From Dyella sp. SG609 (GTDB taxonomy: Bacteria > Pseudomonadota > Gammaproteobacteria > Xanthomonadales > Rhodanobacteraceae), in NCBI RefSeq assembly GCF_012275375.1, contig NZ_JAAZQJ010000004.1:393766-457765 (forward strand): a stretch of 64,000 nt of DNA. Reading direction: 5' to 3'. Below, piece after piece: positions 26,534 to 34,901 of the stretch. The notes beneath the pieces were generated by a model, which saw only the letters and a list, made by a program, of their open reading frames with translations, ran no database searches and was not told where the DNA came from. Numbering within the stretch: the stretch's first letter is position 1; each line of letters opens with the position of its first letter. The position numbers and the translations under genes were made by a program.

Positions 26534-28295
26534 AGCCCCGGCAGTCGCTCTGCTGTTCGACGACGCGGAACTCGGGGCGCATCTGCGCGAAGCCTTGCGC
26601 GAGCGCGGTGCACGCATCGTGCACGAAGGCGCGCTGGGTACGCTGAGCCGCGAAGTGATCCACGGCACCGGCGCCCAGGTGGTGGTGGTGAACCTCGACG
26701 ACGAAGCGGCCGACGGCATCGACCGCCTCTACGACGTGATCGACGGCGACCATCCGCGCGTGGTGTTCAACGATGCCCAGGCCAGCCGCGGCCTGGACGG
26801 CTGGGACCGCGCGCGCTGGGCCCGCCATCTGGCGGTGAAGGTGCTGGCGGACGGCGATATCGATCCGCCGCGTCCGGCCGATGCCCTGGCGGTCGAAACG
26901 CCGGTGGTGCATGAGCCGGTGGCGGTGGCTGCTGTGGCTCCGGTCGCTGCCGTAGCGTTGGCAGAAACGTTTGAAGAACCGGCAGCCGAAGCCGAGCCGG
27001 CCACGCTGGCCGAGATCGAGCCGGTGGCCGACCTCACGCTGATCGACGAAGCGCCGGAGATCCTGCTTTCGCCGGTGGTCGGCGAAGCCGCCGACGTTTC
27101 CGAATCGCTCGCCGCCGAACTCGAAGCACTGCTCGCCGCCGATACGGACGAGCCGGCCGACGACGACTTCGGCAGCGGCCTGAAGCCCATCGCCGAAGAC
27201 GCGCCGCCGCTGCACGACGGCATGTTCGGCGCCGACTTCGGCGCGGACTTCCTCGCCGACACGCAAGGCCATGCGCCGCTGCCGCCCGTGCACGAGGACC
27301 TCGTCGCCGCGGTGCCGCCGCCGGTGCGCGAAGAACTCACCGCCAGCCTTCCCGACGAGCCGCTGGCTGCGCCGCCGAGCGCGCCGCGTCCGTCGTTCCA
27401 GCTCGACCATCTGGCGCTGGCGCCGCTGGACGACAGCTTCATGCCGGCCGACACGCCGATCAAGGTGGAGAAGATGTCCACCGCCGAAGCGTTGCATGCG
27501 AGCTGGTCGCTGGTCGACGAGGACGCCCCGCTGGCCGAAGCGCCCGCGCCGGAGTTCGCCATCGAGAAAGTGAGCGCCGCCGACTTCCTCGCGCCCGACG
27601 TGGAGCTGGTGGACGAGGCGCCGCTGATCGAACCGGGCATGACGCTGGAGCTGGTCTCCATCGAGGAAGCCATCGCGCCGCGCGAGGAGTACTCGCACGA
27701 AGTGCACCTGGGCGAACTCGACAGCGCGCTGGGCCGCGTGCTGCTGCTGGGCGCGACGGTGGACAGCACGGATTCCGTTTGCGCGTTCCTTGCCGCCTTG
27801 CCGTCCAGCCTGCGCATGGCCGTGCTGCTGACACAGCACCAAGGCGCCGCTTCGGTCGATATGTTGTCCGAGCGCCTGTCCAAGCATTCCGCACTGCCCG
27901 TGCGCATCGCCAGCCACGGCCAGCGCGCCCGCGCAGGCGAAGTGCTGCTGGTGCCTGCCAACCGCCAGGTGCGCTTGCTGCGCGATGGCCGTATCGAATG
28001 CGAGGCGGTGGATGTGGCTTCGTTCCAGAACCCGTCCATCGACAGCGCGTTCACCACGGCGGCCAATGTGTTTGGCCGCGATGCCGTGGCCATCGTCTTC
28101 GCCGGCCCCGGCACCGATGCGGTAGCGGGCGCGCAGGCCGTGCACGACCGCGGCGGCCGCGTGTGGGTCGAGCGGGCCTCCGGCGACCATTACGCCGACA
28201 TGGTGCACGGCGTGGAAGCCGAACGCCTGGCAAGTTTCACCGGAACGCCGTTCGAACTGGCGGCACGTTTGATCGAAGAGGAAGTCCAGCGATGA
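26526..28295 (+). CDS. chpB: CheB-like protein of the Pil-Chp cluster, catalytic Ser replaced
   Basis: 589 residues: an N-terminal receiver-like domain without the acidic pocket (about 1-115), a long Ala/Glu/Pro-rich acidic linker (about 120-395), and a C-terminal CheB methylesterase-like domain (about 395-589). Where CheB has the nucleophile motif GASTGG, this protein reads LLGATVDS, so the Ser is Thr411. His438 (LLTQHQG) and Asp531 (AGPGTDAVAG) of the triad are in place. Demethylation of PilJ is therefore doubtful. The ATG at 26526 lies inside the end of pilL and the stop overlaps the next start (ATGA). The symbol chpB follows position and domain; function may have diverged to a structural or localisation role. 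Confidence 0.85.
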   Translation: MAEAPAVALLFDDAELGAHLREALRERGARIVHEGALGTLSREVIHGTGAQVVVVNLDDEAADGIDRLYDVIDGDHPRVVFNDAQASRGLDGWDRARWARHLAVKVLADGDIDPPRPADALAVETPVVHEPVAVAAVAPVAAVALAETFEEPAAEAEPATLAEIEPVADLTLIDEAPEILLSPVVGEAADVSESLAAELEALLAADTDEPADDDFGSGLKPIAEDAPPLHDGMFGADFGADFLADTQGHAPLPPVHEDLVAAVPPPVREELTASLPDEPLAAPPSAPRPSFQLDHLALAPLDDSFMPADTPIKVEKMSTAEALHASWSLVDEDAPLAEAPAPEFAIEKVSAADFLAPDVELVDEAPLIEPGMTLELVSIEEAIAPREEYSHEVHLGELDSALGRVLLLGATVDSTDSVCAFLAALPSSLRMAVLLTQHQGAASVDMLSERLSKHSALPVRIASHGQRARAGEVLLVPANRQVRLLRDGRIECEAVDVASFQNPSIDSAFTTAANVFGRDAVAIVFAGPGTDAVAGAQAVHDRGGRVWVERASGDHYADMVHGVEAERLASFTGTPFELAARLIEEEVQR

Positions 28296-28768
28296 GCGAG
28301 CAGCCGTTGCCGCGCGAGATCCGTTGCGTACTGGTGCCGGTAGGCCATCTGCGCCTGTTGCTGCCCAACGCGACCGTGGCCGAAGTGATCACCTTGCCGA
28401 CGCCGGAGACGGTGGAAGGCGCGCCGGAGTGGCTGCTCGGGCGCATTGCCTGGCGCGGCTGGCGCGTACCGCTGGTGTCGTTCACCAAGCTGGCCGGCGC
28501 GGAAGAGGGCGACCCGTCGCTCGCAATGCGCGTGGCCGTGCTGAAGGCGCTGGGCGGCAATCCGAAGCTGCCATTCGTGGCGGTGGTCACGCAGGGTTTT
28601 CCGCGACTGACGACGTTGAATGCGGAGCTGATCATTCCGACTCACGATGGGACGGAGTTGCCGGCGGGTGTCAAGGCGCAGGTGCTGGTGCGCGATGATG
28701 TGGCGGTGATTCCGGATCTTGAGGGGATTGAGGAGCAGTTGACGGAGATGTTGGAGTTGGCGGGCTGA
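28292..28768 (+). CDS. chpC: CheW-like adaptor ChpC
   Basis: 158-residue CheW-domain protein, last gene of the Pil-Chp operon. It has IRCVLVPVGHLRLLLPNATVAEVI, EWLLGRIAWRGWRVPLVSFTKLA (the CheW contact segment) and VAVIPDLEGIEEQL near the end. Pseudomonas ChpC links additional receptors to the same kinase. The ATG at 28292 overlaps the chpB stop. A weak hairpin follows 14 bp after the stop codon. The long frame upstream of this ATG is a shadow inside chpB. Confidence 0.88.
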   Translation: MSEQPLPREIRCVLVPVGHLRLLLPNATVAEVITLPTPETVEGAPEWLLGRIAWRGWRVPLVSFTKLAGAEEGDPSLAMRVAVLKALGGNPKLPFVAVVTQGFPRLTTLNAELIIPTHDGTELPAGVKAQVLVRDDVAVIPDLEGIEEQLTEMLELAG

Positions 28769-28782
28769 CCTAGCGTTGTTCG

Positions 28783-28805
28783 AGCGCCTGGTTGGGCGCT
28801 TTGGT
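28783..28805 (+). terminator. Candidate terminator of the pil-chp operon
   Basis: AGCGCC (28783-28788) pairs with GGCGCT (28795-28800) around a 6-nt loop, followed by TTGGTTTGG. The stem is short and the T-run interrupted, so the call is tentative; it lies 14 bp after chpC. Confidence 0.45.
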
Positions 28806-28932
28806 TTGGTTCGTGGTGGTGTCCAGGGAAACCAGTGGAGTGGTTTTGGGACTATCCCTAGAGAGGGAAAATCATGGATGAGGGTTTGATCACGTTCGAC
28901 GGCGAGGCTGCCGTAGAAGATTTCGATATAGG

Positions 28933-28963
28933 GCCGAGGTTGCGGTGCAGCCTCGGCTTTTTT
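28933..28963 (+). terminator. Intrinsic terminator upstream of the RHS gene
   Basis: GCCGAGG (28933-28939) pairs with CCTCGGC (28951-28957), followed by six T residues (28958-28963). It lies in the 280-bp gap before the RHS gene and separates it from the pil-chp operon. A 38-codon ORF starting at 28874 reads through it and is probably not a gene. Confidence 0.75.
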
Positions 28964-29049
28964 GTGGGTAAAAATCTGTCGGCAGCGTAGAAGCTATCCC
29001 AGCCTCCGGTCTCAGGCGGAGCTGACAGCTCCAATAGGGGGAATAGAAC

Positions 29050-32000
29050 ATGAAGTTCTTGGGTCGTCTGATTCGTTGTCTGGCCGTCATGCTTTGGCTA
29101 GCCGCACCTGCCGCCATGGCGCAATTCAGCGTGCCACCGGATGTCGGTGTTTACGACTACGGTTTCGTGCGCTGCGACGTGCCGCACTTCGGTTATGGCT
29201 CTCGCGCGGAAGCCGAGCAGGTCGGCGCGAACTATTACTACAAGACGGGCAATTGCTCGGCATACGTCAGCCAGCCTGGGCCTTGGGCGTCGAATACGTA
29301 CCAGACAGGCGGCATTTGCGGCGGCTCGGATGTCTATCAGTACTTCTACCTTGGCGTGGATTACTACTCGCGCGCCAGTGATGGCGTGACTTACACCGCG
29401 GGTTCCGGCTGCGCTGATACCTATCACGACGGCATGGTGGTCATCATGCAGCGGCCGGCAGCATGCCCGCTGGGTTATGGCGCCAATGATACGACCAAGC
29501 TCTGCGATCCGGCGGGGCTGATCGATCCGAACAAGAACAACAACTACTGCAAGGCGGGTTGCAACGGCACGGACCCCATCCATTCCCGCACCGGCATCGT
29601 GCTGGAGCACGAGGTCGATTATCAGGGCGAGGGGAAGCTCGAACTCAGCCGCTACTACAGCAGCTGGTCGGGCCAGTTCGATACCACCTATTTCGGATCG
29701 CAGTGGCGCCATAACTTCAGTCAGCGGGTATCGGTGGTGACGTCCGGTGGCAAGACGGTGGCGACCGTCTATCGGCCCAATGGCGATCGTTATCACTATC
29801 AGCAGGATGCCAATGGCGCGTGGGTCGGCGATGCCGATGTGGCGCTCAAGTTGACGTCCACCGTCGATGGCTCGGGCAACATCACCTCTTGGTCTGTGCT
29901 GGGTCCAAGCGGAGAGATCGAGTCCTACAATGGCAGCGGCCTGCTGACGGCGATTCAGTGGCACGATCAGCACCGCCTGACGTTTACCTACAACGGCATC
30001 CGGCTCTATCAGGTTACCGACGAGAAAGGGCGTGCGCTCACCTTCAAATACGGCGCGGCGCCGTACGTCAGCGACCAGCGCATTGTGGAAGTGGACGCCC
30101 CGAACGGGCTGGCGATCACGTACACCTACGCGGATAACGCGGACGTCATTACTGGCGTGAAGTACGCGGGAACCCTGGATGGCAACGCCATCGCCATCGC
30201 CAGCACCAAAACCTATGTCTATGCCGATGGCAATCCGTCCCGGATTGCCCTGGTCGGCCTGATCGACGAACAGGGTCAGCGCACCGGCACCTGGGGCTAT
30301 GACAGCGTCGGTCGCGGCATCATGTACGTGAATGGTGCTGCCACGGATTTCGCACGAAAGACCCAGCTGGCCTACAACGGGGACGGTTCGACGACCGTCA
30401 CCAATTGGATTGATGGTGCAGCCGGGCTCTCATTTGCCCGCACGTTCAATTTCAATGTACTTCATGGCGTGGCGCATATCGCCTCGTCCACTTGCACCGG
30501 ATGCACCTCGCCGGCGATTCAACTGCCCGGCGTCGCCACCATGCCCGCTCTGGCGTCCTACGATGCCAACGGCTACCCGTCGCAGACCAAGGATTTCAAT
30601 AACAACCTGTCGACCTTTCAGTACGACGGTGCCAGCGGTTTGAAGGTGCAGGAAGTCGAGGCATCCGGTACCGCTAACCAGCGCACGATCAACACCACCT
30701 GGGATACGGCACTGCGCGTGCCGTTGCTGAAGGTGTCGCTGGACAACCAAGGCAACACCTTTGCCAGGCAGGGCTGGGAATACAACAGCCGGGGCCAGGT
30801 CATGGCCAGCTGCGAGATGGATCCCCAGTTGGCAGGAAGCTACACCTGCACACGTAGCGGAACAGCGCCGGCGGGCGTGCGTCGCTGGACCTACACCTAT
30901 TGCGAAGCCGTGGATGGCACGCAATGCCCGGTATTGGGATTACTGCTGTCGAGTGACGGCCCGAGAACCGATGTCGCCGACATCACCACGTACAGCTATT
31001 ACCTCACCACCGATGAGAGTGGCTGCACCACCATAGGCGGCGTCTGCCATCACGCCGGTGACCTGTATCAGGTGACCGACGCGGCGGGCCACATCTCGAC
31101 GTATCTCGCCTATGACAAGGGCGGGCGCGTCACGCGGTCGCGCGATGCCAACGGTGTGGTCACGGACAGGGTTTACCACCCGCGTGGCTGGTTGGTGCGG
31201 ACGATCGTCCGCGCCAATGCGGATGGCTCAGCTTCGGCGAATGACGCCGTCACCGCGATGGAGTACGACGCGACGGGGACGGTCCACAAGGTCACCGATG
31301 CCGATGGTGTCGCAGTCACCTATACCTACGATGTCGCCCACAGGCTGACGGATATCACCGATGCCCTGGGCAACCGCGTGCACTACACGCTCAATGCACT
31401 GGGTGCCAAGACCAAGGAAGAGACGTTCGACGCGAACGGCACGCTGCGCCGCTCGCTGGCCCGCAGCTATAACACGCTGGGGCAGCTGGTGGGGATCAAG
31501 GATGGTTTGAACCACACGGTATTCGACGCCAGCTTCAGCGACAGCTACGACGGCAACGGCAATCTCGTGCGCAGTGCGGATGCGCTGGGTATTCAGCGCA
31601 AGCAGGGCTATGACGCGCTCGACCGTCTGGTCAGCACCGTCGATAACTACAACGGTGCGGATCAAGCCACGCAGAATACGCAGAGCGTGTTCGCCTATGA
31701 CCCGCGGGACAATCTCCAGGGCGTCAGCGATCCCGATGGTCTTAATACCACCTACGACTATGATGGTTTGAACAACGCCAAGGCGCTGCATAGTCCGGAT
31801 ACGGGCACGTCCAGCTATCTCTACGACGCTGCCGGCAATCGGATTCAGGCGACGGACGCCAGGGGCGTGGTCAGCCAGAGCGCCTACGACGCGCTCAATC
31901 GAATCACCGCCACTACTTATCCGACGGTCAGCGCCAACGTCAGTTATCGTTACGACGAGGCTAACTCAGTCACAGGTTGCGCGAGTTCCTATTCAATAGG

Positions 32001-33615
32001 GCGCTTGACCAGCGTGGTGGAGACGGCTGTAACCACGGTCTATTGCTATGACGCCCGTGGCAATGTCGTGCAGAAGCGCCAGACCCAAGGCATGAACGTC
32101 GATACGGTCAGCTACACGTACACCTTGGCCGACCGTCTCGCGAGCACCCGGACGCCTGATAACACATTCATCCAGTATGGCCGCGATGGCGTGGGTCGTA
32201 TTAGCACCGTCACTGCGCAGCTGCCGGGGGCTACGAACGCCAGTAATGTCGCCACCAATGTCGCCTATCTGCCGTTCGGTCCGATCGCGACGTACACGCT
32301 GGGCAATGGCCAGACGATCACTCGGACCTATGACGCCAACTACGCAGTGACTGACGTCGTCAGTCCCGCGCTGAATTTGCACTTTGCACGCAATGCCATG
32401 GGCAACATAGCAGCTTTGGGCAATGCTCCGGGCGCCAATCCAGCGATCGAAGCTTATAACTACGATCCATTGCATCGCCTGATTGGCGTGAAGGATGCTC
32501 AGGGGCGAGCCATAGAGACGTACAGCTATAACAAGACGGGCGACCGCCTTAGCAAAGCAAGCAACGGGTTAGCCACCGGCACCTATGGCTACCAAGCAGG
32601 CACTCATTGGCTGACGAGCATCGGAAGCAGCGTTCGGACGTACGACGCCAACGGCAATACGACGGGCAACTCTATCGGTGGCGATGTCTTCGGCTATGGC
32701 TACAACGACCGTAATCGCATGGTGGTGGTGCAGAAGAACGGGCAGACCGTCGTCAGTTCTACGTACAACATCATGGGGCAACGCGTAGCCAAGGCGGCGA
32801 TTGCAAATCAACGCTTTGCCTATAGCGAAAGGAGTGGGTTACTTGGCGAGTACGGAACGACAAGTCGAAACTACGTATGGCTAGATAACACACCAGTTGC
32901 GGTAGTAGAAAGTGATGGCGCCCAGAGCTCTATGAGCTATCTGCATGCAGACGGGTTGGACGCACCGCGGGTAATCACTAATGTCTCAGGAGCTACTGTT
33001 TGGCAGTGGGCGTATCAAGGTAATCCTTTTGGTGAATTGGCAGCTTCAGGAGATTTGACTTTGAACCTGCGCTTCCCGGGCCAGTATTACGACAATGAGG
33101 CCGGGACCATCTATAACCTGAATCGCTTCTTCTGTCCTGAATGCGGTCGCTACATACAGAGTGATCCTATAGGTCTTGGCGGAGGAATTAGTACATACGC
33201 CTATGTTGGCTCCGCTCCGCTCACGCACGTTGACCCTCTTGGGCTACAGGATGGTTCGACCACGGTAGACGCATACTGCCTGCGCTATGGGGCGGCAGCT
33301 TGTGCAGAAGCGGTAGGCGGTAAAGTTGGGGGAGGGATGAGCGCGGGGACGGCGATAGGCATAGGCGCTGGCGTCGCTACCGGTGTAGGGGCTGGGGTGC
33401 TTTCTCGCTCGTGCCCCAAGAGCGATGGGCCTGATTGTTACGACCGCTTTGAAAGGGAAGCTCATCGGTGCATGCGCTGGGAAGGAAGAGGCCCTCCCGA
33501 CGATCCTAATCGATGGGCTAGAGCCTGTGTCGAAAGGGCGGCCTACCGTCGGACCTTGTGCATCAAGGGTGTTGAAGATGAGCCTCCGGCTTGGTCGGAC
33601 GCTGACTTGAGGTGA
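29050..33615 (+). CDS. Exported RHS-repeat protein with variable C-terminal tail (candidate polymorphic toxin)
   Basis: 1521 residues. Signal peptide MKFLGRLIRCLAVMLWLAAPAAMA, then a Cys-containing N-terminal domain (about 25-175), a DUF6531-like segment beginning HSRTGIVLEHEVDYQGEG, and more than a dozen YD repeats (for example YDALNRI, YDAAGNRIQ) forming the RHS shell. The RHS core is FPGQYYDNEAGTIYNLNRFF ... GRYIQSDPIGL, closing with PLTHVDPLGL near residues 1389-1398. The last 123 residues differ in style: a Gly/Ala-rich hydrophobic stretch (about 1417-1450), then a small Cys-rich helical domain (CYDRFEREAHRCMRW ... CVERAAYRRTLC). This architecture is that of contact or secreted toxins cleaved after the core. 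No toxin fold recognised. GGGGGAATAGAAC precedes the ATG. Confidence 0.9.
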   Translation: MKFLGRLIRCLAVMLWLAAPAAMAQFSVPPDVGVYDYGFVRCDVPHFGYGSRAEAEQVGANYYYKTGNCSAYVSQPGPWASNTYQTGGICGGSDVYQYFYLGVDYYSRASDGVTYTAGSGCADTYHDGMVVIMQRPAACPLGYGANDTTKLCDPAGLIDPNKNNNYCKAGCNGTDPIHSRTGIVLEHEVDYQGEGKLELSRYYSSWSGQFDTTYFGSQWRHNFSQRVSVVTSGGKTVATVYRPNGDRYHYQQDANGAWVGDADVALKLTSTVDGSGNITSWSVLGPSGEIESYNGSGLLTAIQWHDQHRLTFTYNGIRLYQVTDEKGRALTFKYGAAPYVSDQRIVEVDAPNGLAITYTYADNADVITGVKYAGTLDGNAIAIASTKTYVYADGNPSRIALVGLIDEQGQRTGTWGYDSVGRGIMYVNGAATDFARKTQLAYNGDGSTTVTNWIDGAAGLSFARTFNFNVLHGVAHIASSTCTGCTSPAIQLPGVATMPALASYDANGYPSQTKDFNNNLSTFQYDGASGLKVQEVEASGTANQRTINTTWDTALRVPLLKVSLDNQGNTFARQGWEYNSRGQVMASCEMDPQLAGSYTCTRSGTAPAGVRRWTYTYCEAVDGTQCPVLGLLLSSDGPRTDVADITTYSYYLTTDESGCTTIGGVCHHAGDLYQVTDAAGHISTYLAYDKGGRVTRSRDANGVVTDRVYHPRGWLVRTIVRANADGSASANDAVTAMEYDATGTVHKVTDADGVAVTYTYDVAHRLTDITDALGNRVHYTLNALGAKTKEETFDANGTLRRSLARSYNTLGQLVGIKDGLNHTVFDASFSDSYDGNGNLVRSADALGIQRKQGYDALDRLVSTVDNYNGADQATQNTQSVFAYDPRDNLQGVSDPDGLNTTYDYDGLNNAKALHSPDTGTSSYLYDAAGNRIQATDARGVVSQSAYDALNRITATTYPTVSANVSYRYDEANSVTGCASSYSIGRLTSVVETAVTTVYCYDARGNVVQKRQTQGMNVDTVSYTYTLADRLASTRTPDNTFIQYGRDGVGRISTVTAQLPGATNASNVATNVAYLPFGPIATYTLGNGQTITRTYDANYAVTDVVSPALNLHFARNAMGNIAALGNAPGANPAIEAYNYDPLHRLIGVKDAQGRAIETYSYNKTGDRLSKASNGLATGTYGYQAGTHWLTSIGSSVRTYDANGNTTGNSIGGDVFGYGYNDRNRMVVVQKNGQTVVSSTYNIMGQRVAKAAIANQRFAYSERSGLLGEYGTTSRNYVWLDNTPVAVVESDGAQSSMSYLHADGLDAPRVITNVSGATVWQWAYQGNPFGELAASGDLTLNLRFPGQYYDNEAGTIYNLNRFFCPECGRYIQSDPIGLGGGISTYAYVGSAPLTHVDPLGLQDGSTTVDAYCLRYGAAACAEAVGGKVGGGMSAGTAIGIGAGVATGVGAGVLSRSCPKSDGPDCYDRFEREAHRCMRWEGRGPPDDPNRWARACVERAAYRRTLCIKGVEDEPPAWSDADLR

Positions 33616-33619
33616 GGAA

Positions 33620-34027
33620 ATGGATACGGAAGATAGTGGAATACAGGTACATCGCACCTTCTTCCCTGGCGGGGAGGTGATGTCTGAATGGGTTGAAAAA
33701 GATAGTCTTCTTCATGGCTGGAGGCGCCACTGGTTTAAAAACGGAAGATTATTTTCTGAGGCCGAGTATCGCGATGGTCAATCGCACGGCGTCATTCGAG
33801 AATGGACCGAATCTGGTCAGCTTACGCTTCAGGCTATCTATAAGGCCGGAAAATTGGACGGTCGCTATCAGTCGTGGTGGGATGACGGCGAGAAAAAGGA
33901 AGAGGGATTCTATGTTCAGGGAAGAAGGCAGAGAGGCTATCGTTGGTATCGACCGAACGGCGAACTTTGGAGGGAGTCAACCGTCGAAGGGTCAGATTGG
34001 ACTCCCCCTGATTTCACGGACACCTAA
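33620..34027 (+). CDS. YwqK/MORN-type small protein, candidate immunity protein for the RHS toxin
   Basis: 135 residues starting five bases after the RHS stop, the usual toxin-immunity spacing. Four to five repeats of the type HGxxxxWxxxGxLxxEAxYxxG are visible (HGWRRHWFKNGRLFSEAEYRDG, then GQSHGVIREWTESGQL, GKLDGRYQSWWDDGEKKEEG, GYRWYRPNGEL), the MORN_2-like pattern of YwqK-family antitoxins. No signal peptide, so it would act in the cytoplasm. The final residues (DFTDT) may be encoded by the end of an adjoining IS fragment. AT-richer than flanking core genes. Immunity role is inferred from position and family. Confidence 0.8.
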   Translation: MDTEDSGIQVHRTFFPGGEVMSEWVEKDSLLHGWRRHWFKNGRLFSEAEYRDGQSHGVIREWTESGQLTLQAIYKAGKLDGRYQSWWDDGEKKEEGFYVQGRRQRGYRWYRPNGELWRESTVEGSDWTPPDFTDT

Positions 34028-34120
34028 AAGCGGGGACAATCCTCGCACGGAGGTGTTCGATGGAGAAGCGCCAGAAGTTCGGTGCTGAGTTCAAACGCGA
34101 GGCCGTTCGTATTGCCTTAG
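34020..34120 (+). mobile_element. Remnant of an insertion-sequence left end with the start of a transposase OrfA
   Basis: Downstream of the YwqK-type gene comes GGACACCTAAAAGCGGGGACA, then GGAGGTG and an ATG at 34060 opening MEKRQKFGAEFKREAVRIA, which is the N-terminus of an IS3-family OrfA (HTH_Tnp_1 type). The homology stops after about 19-20 codons, where a different gene begins. Only the left tip of the element survives; no OrfB, no right end and no target duplication were identified. Exact borders are approximate. Confidence 0.7.
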
Positions 34121-34128
34121 GACATCGC

Positions 34129-34353
34129 ATGAAGTACGCAGACGGGAGCATGGTTAGACTCGGTGATCGAGTGAGATTTGAACCTAATCTCACTGGAGTC
34201 GTAGTTTGCTCTGTGGATACGAGCGAGTACATGGAAAAGTATCCGAGAGATCAATGGGTTTCATACTTGAAGCATGGAGTTCTCATAGAAACGTTAGAAA
34301 TTGGGCTAGTTCATCTGGAGGAGAATGATGTAGCTCTTCAGAAAGAAGAATGA
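34129..34353 (+). CDS. Small immunity-like protein, preceded in frame by an IS orfA fragment
   Basis: 74 residues from ATG 34129: MKYADGSMVRLGDRVRFEPN then GVVVCSVDTSEYMEKYPRDQW, a GVLIETLEIGLVHLEE strand pair, and an acidic end. The compact beta-rich pattern (RLGDRV ... VVCSVDT ... YLKHGVLIE) is one I associate with small proteins beside polymorphic toxins; the family name is uncertain. TTAGGA sits six bases before this ATG. The frame is also open back to 34060, which would give a 97-residue fusion with 23 transposase-derived residues at the N-terminus, so transcription from the IS tip could yield a chimera. No partner toxin is adjacent. Confidence 0.6.
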   Translation: MKYADGSMVRLGDRVRFEPNLTGVVVCSVDTSEYMEKYPRDQWVSYLKHGVLIETLEIGLVHLEENDVALQKEE

Positions 34354-34447
34354 GGAGTTAAGAATTAAGAATGCTAGATGCGCTATGGATGGGGGCGGGA
34401 CAAGTTTCTTGTCGCCTCTGTCGGCCTCTCCCTTTGTGGCTGAGTCT

Positions 34448-34735
34448 ATGAGAGCAATCCTGCCATCCTCCTTTATTGGCCTCGTCCTTCTGGCCTGCGT
34501 ATCCGCGGTTGCTGCTCCATCGAGCGCTGTTGACTGCGCGGATCGCGAATCGCGAGTAAGCATCAAGCCTGTCGCCCGGCAACAGCTGGACATTGAAGGG
34601 GGCAAGTTCTCCTATGGCGTCTTCGTCATATCCAACGGGGCAAGTAAGCCTGTCAGGCTGTATGACCGCGATGAGGGGCCAGGTGATGTTAAATGCGCTA
34701 TGGACGGGCTTGAGCTCGATCCTCCTGGTTTCTAG
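34448..34735 (+). CDS. Exported small protein of unknown function, possibly cut short by an internal stop
   Basis: 95 residues from ATG 34448. The signal peptide MRAILPSSFIGLVLLACVSAVA ends near AAPSSA; the mature part has two Cys (VDCADRES; DVKCAMDG). The frame closes at TAG (34733-34735) after LELDPPGF. Read past that TAG it stays open for 18 sensible codons (VTARGKLTTLIPFIRDGA) to TGA 34790-34792, so this may be a single-base nonsense mutant of a 114-residue periplasmic protein. The frame extends 21 codons upstream of the chosen ATG, but those residues spoil the signal peptide. Family not recognised. Confidence 0.5.
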   Translation: MRAILPSSFIGLVLLACVSAVAAPSSAVDCADRESRVSIKPVARQQLDIEGGKFSYGVFVISNGASKPVRLYDRDEGPGDVKCAMDGLELDPPGF

Positions 34736-34901
34736 GTGACTGCTCGGGGCAAGTTAACTACTCTCATCCCCTTTATCCGTGACGGTGCTTGAATAAGGGG
34801 CCGGATGTTATTAAGTGTGAATCGTTCCTGGTGGACGTATTTAATTACCTCCGGCCCCTGCTTTAGGCCCCTTATTTCGAAGAAAAGGTGTGCGCTTGGA
34901 A

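Noticed and set aside
17918..26719. A 2933-codon open frame on the minus strand opposite pilJ, pilL and chpB
   Set aside because: It lies wholly antisense to clearly functional genes, has low-complexity Arg/His/Gln/Ala text, no domain, and arises from GC-rich third codon positions on the coding strand.
28874..28990. 38-codon ORF MDEGLITFDGEAAVEDF between chpC and the RHS gene
   Set aside because: It reads through a good intrinsic terminator and has no clear ribosome site; kept only as a remark.
29050..33615. RHS gene as a T6SS effector with PAAR or VgrG
   Set aside because: No PAAR, VgrG, Hcp or adaptor gene is adjacent, and the protein carries a Sec signal peptide instead.
33693..34088. 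131-codon frame overlapping the YwqK-type gene
   Set aside because: The other frame shows family repeats and correct spacing to the RHS stop; this one is a shadow.
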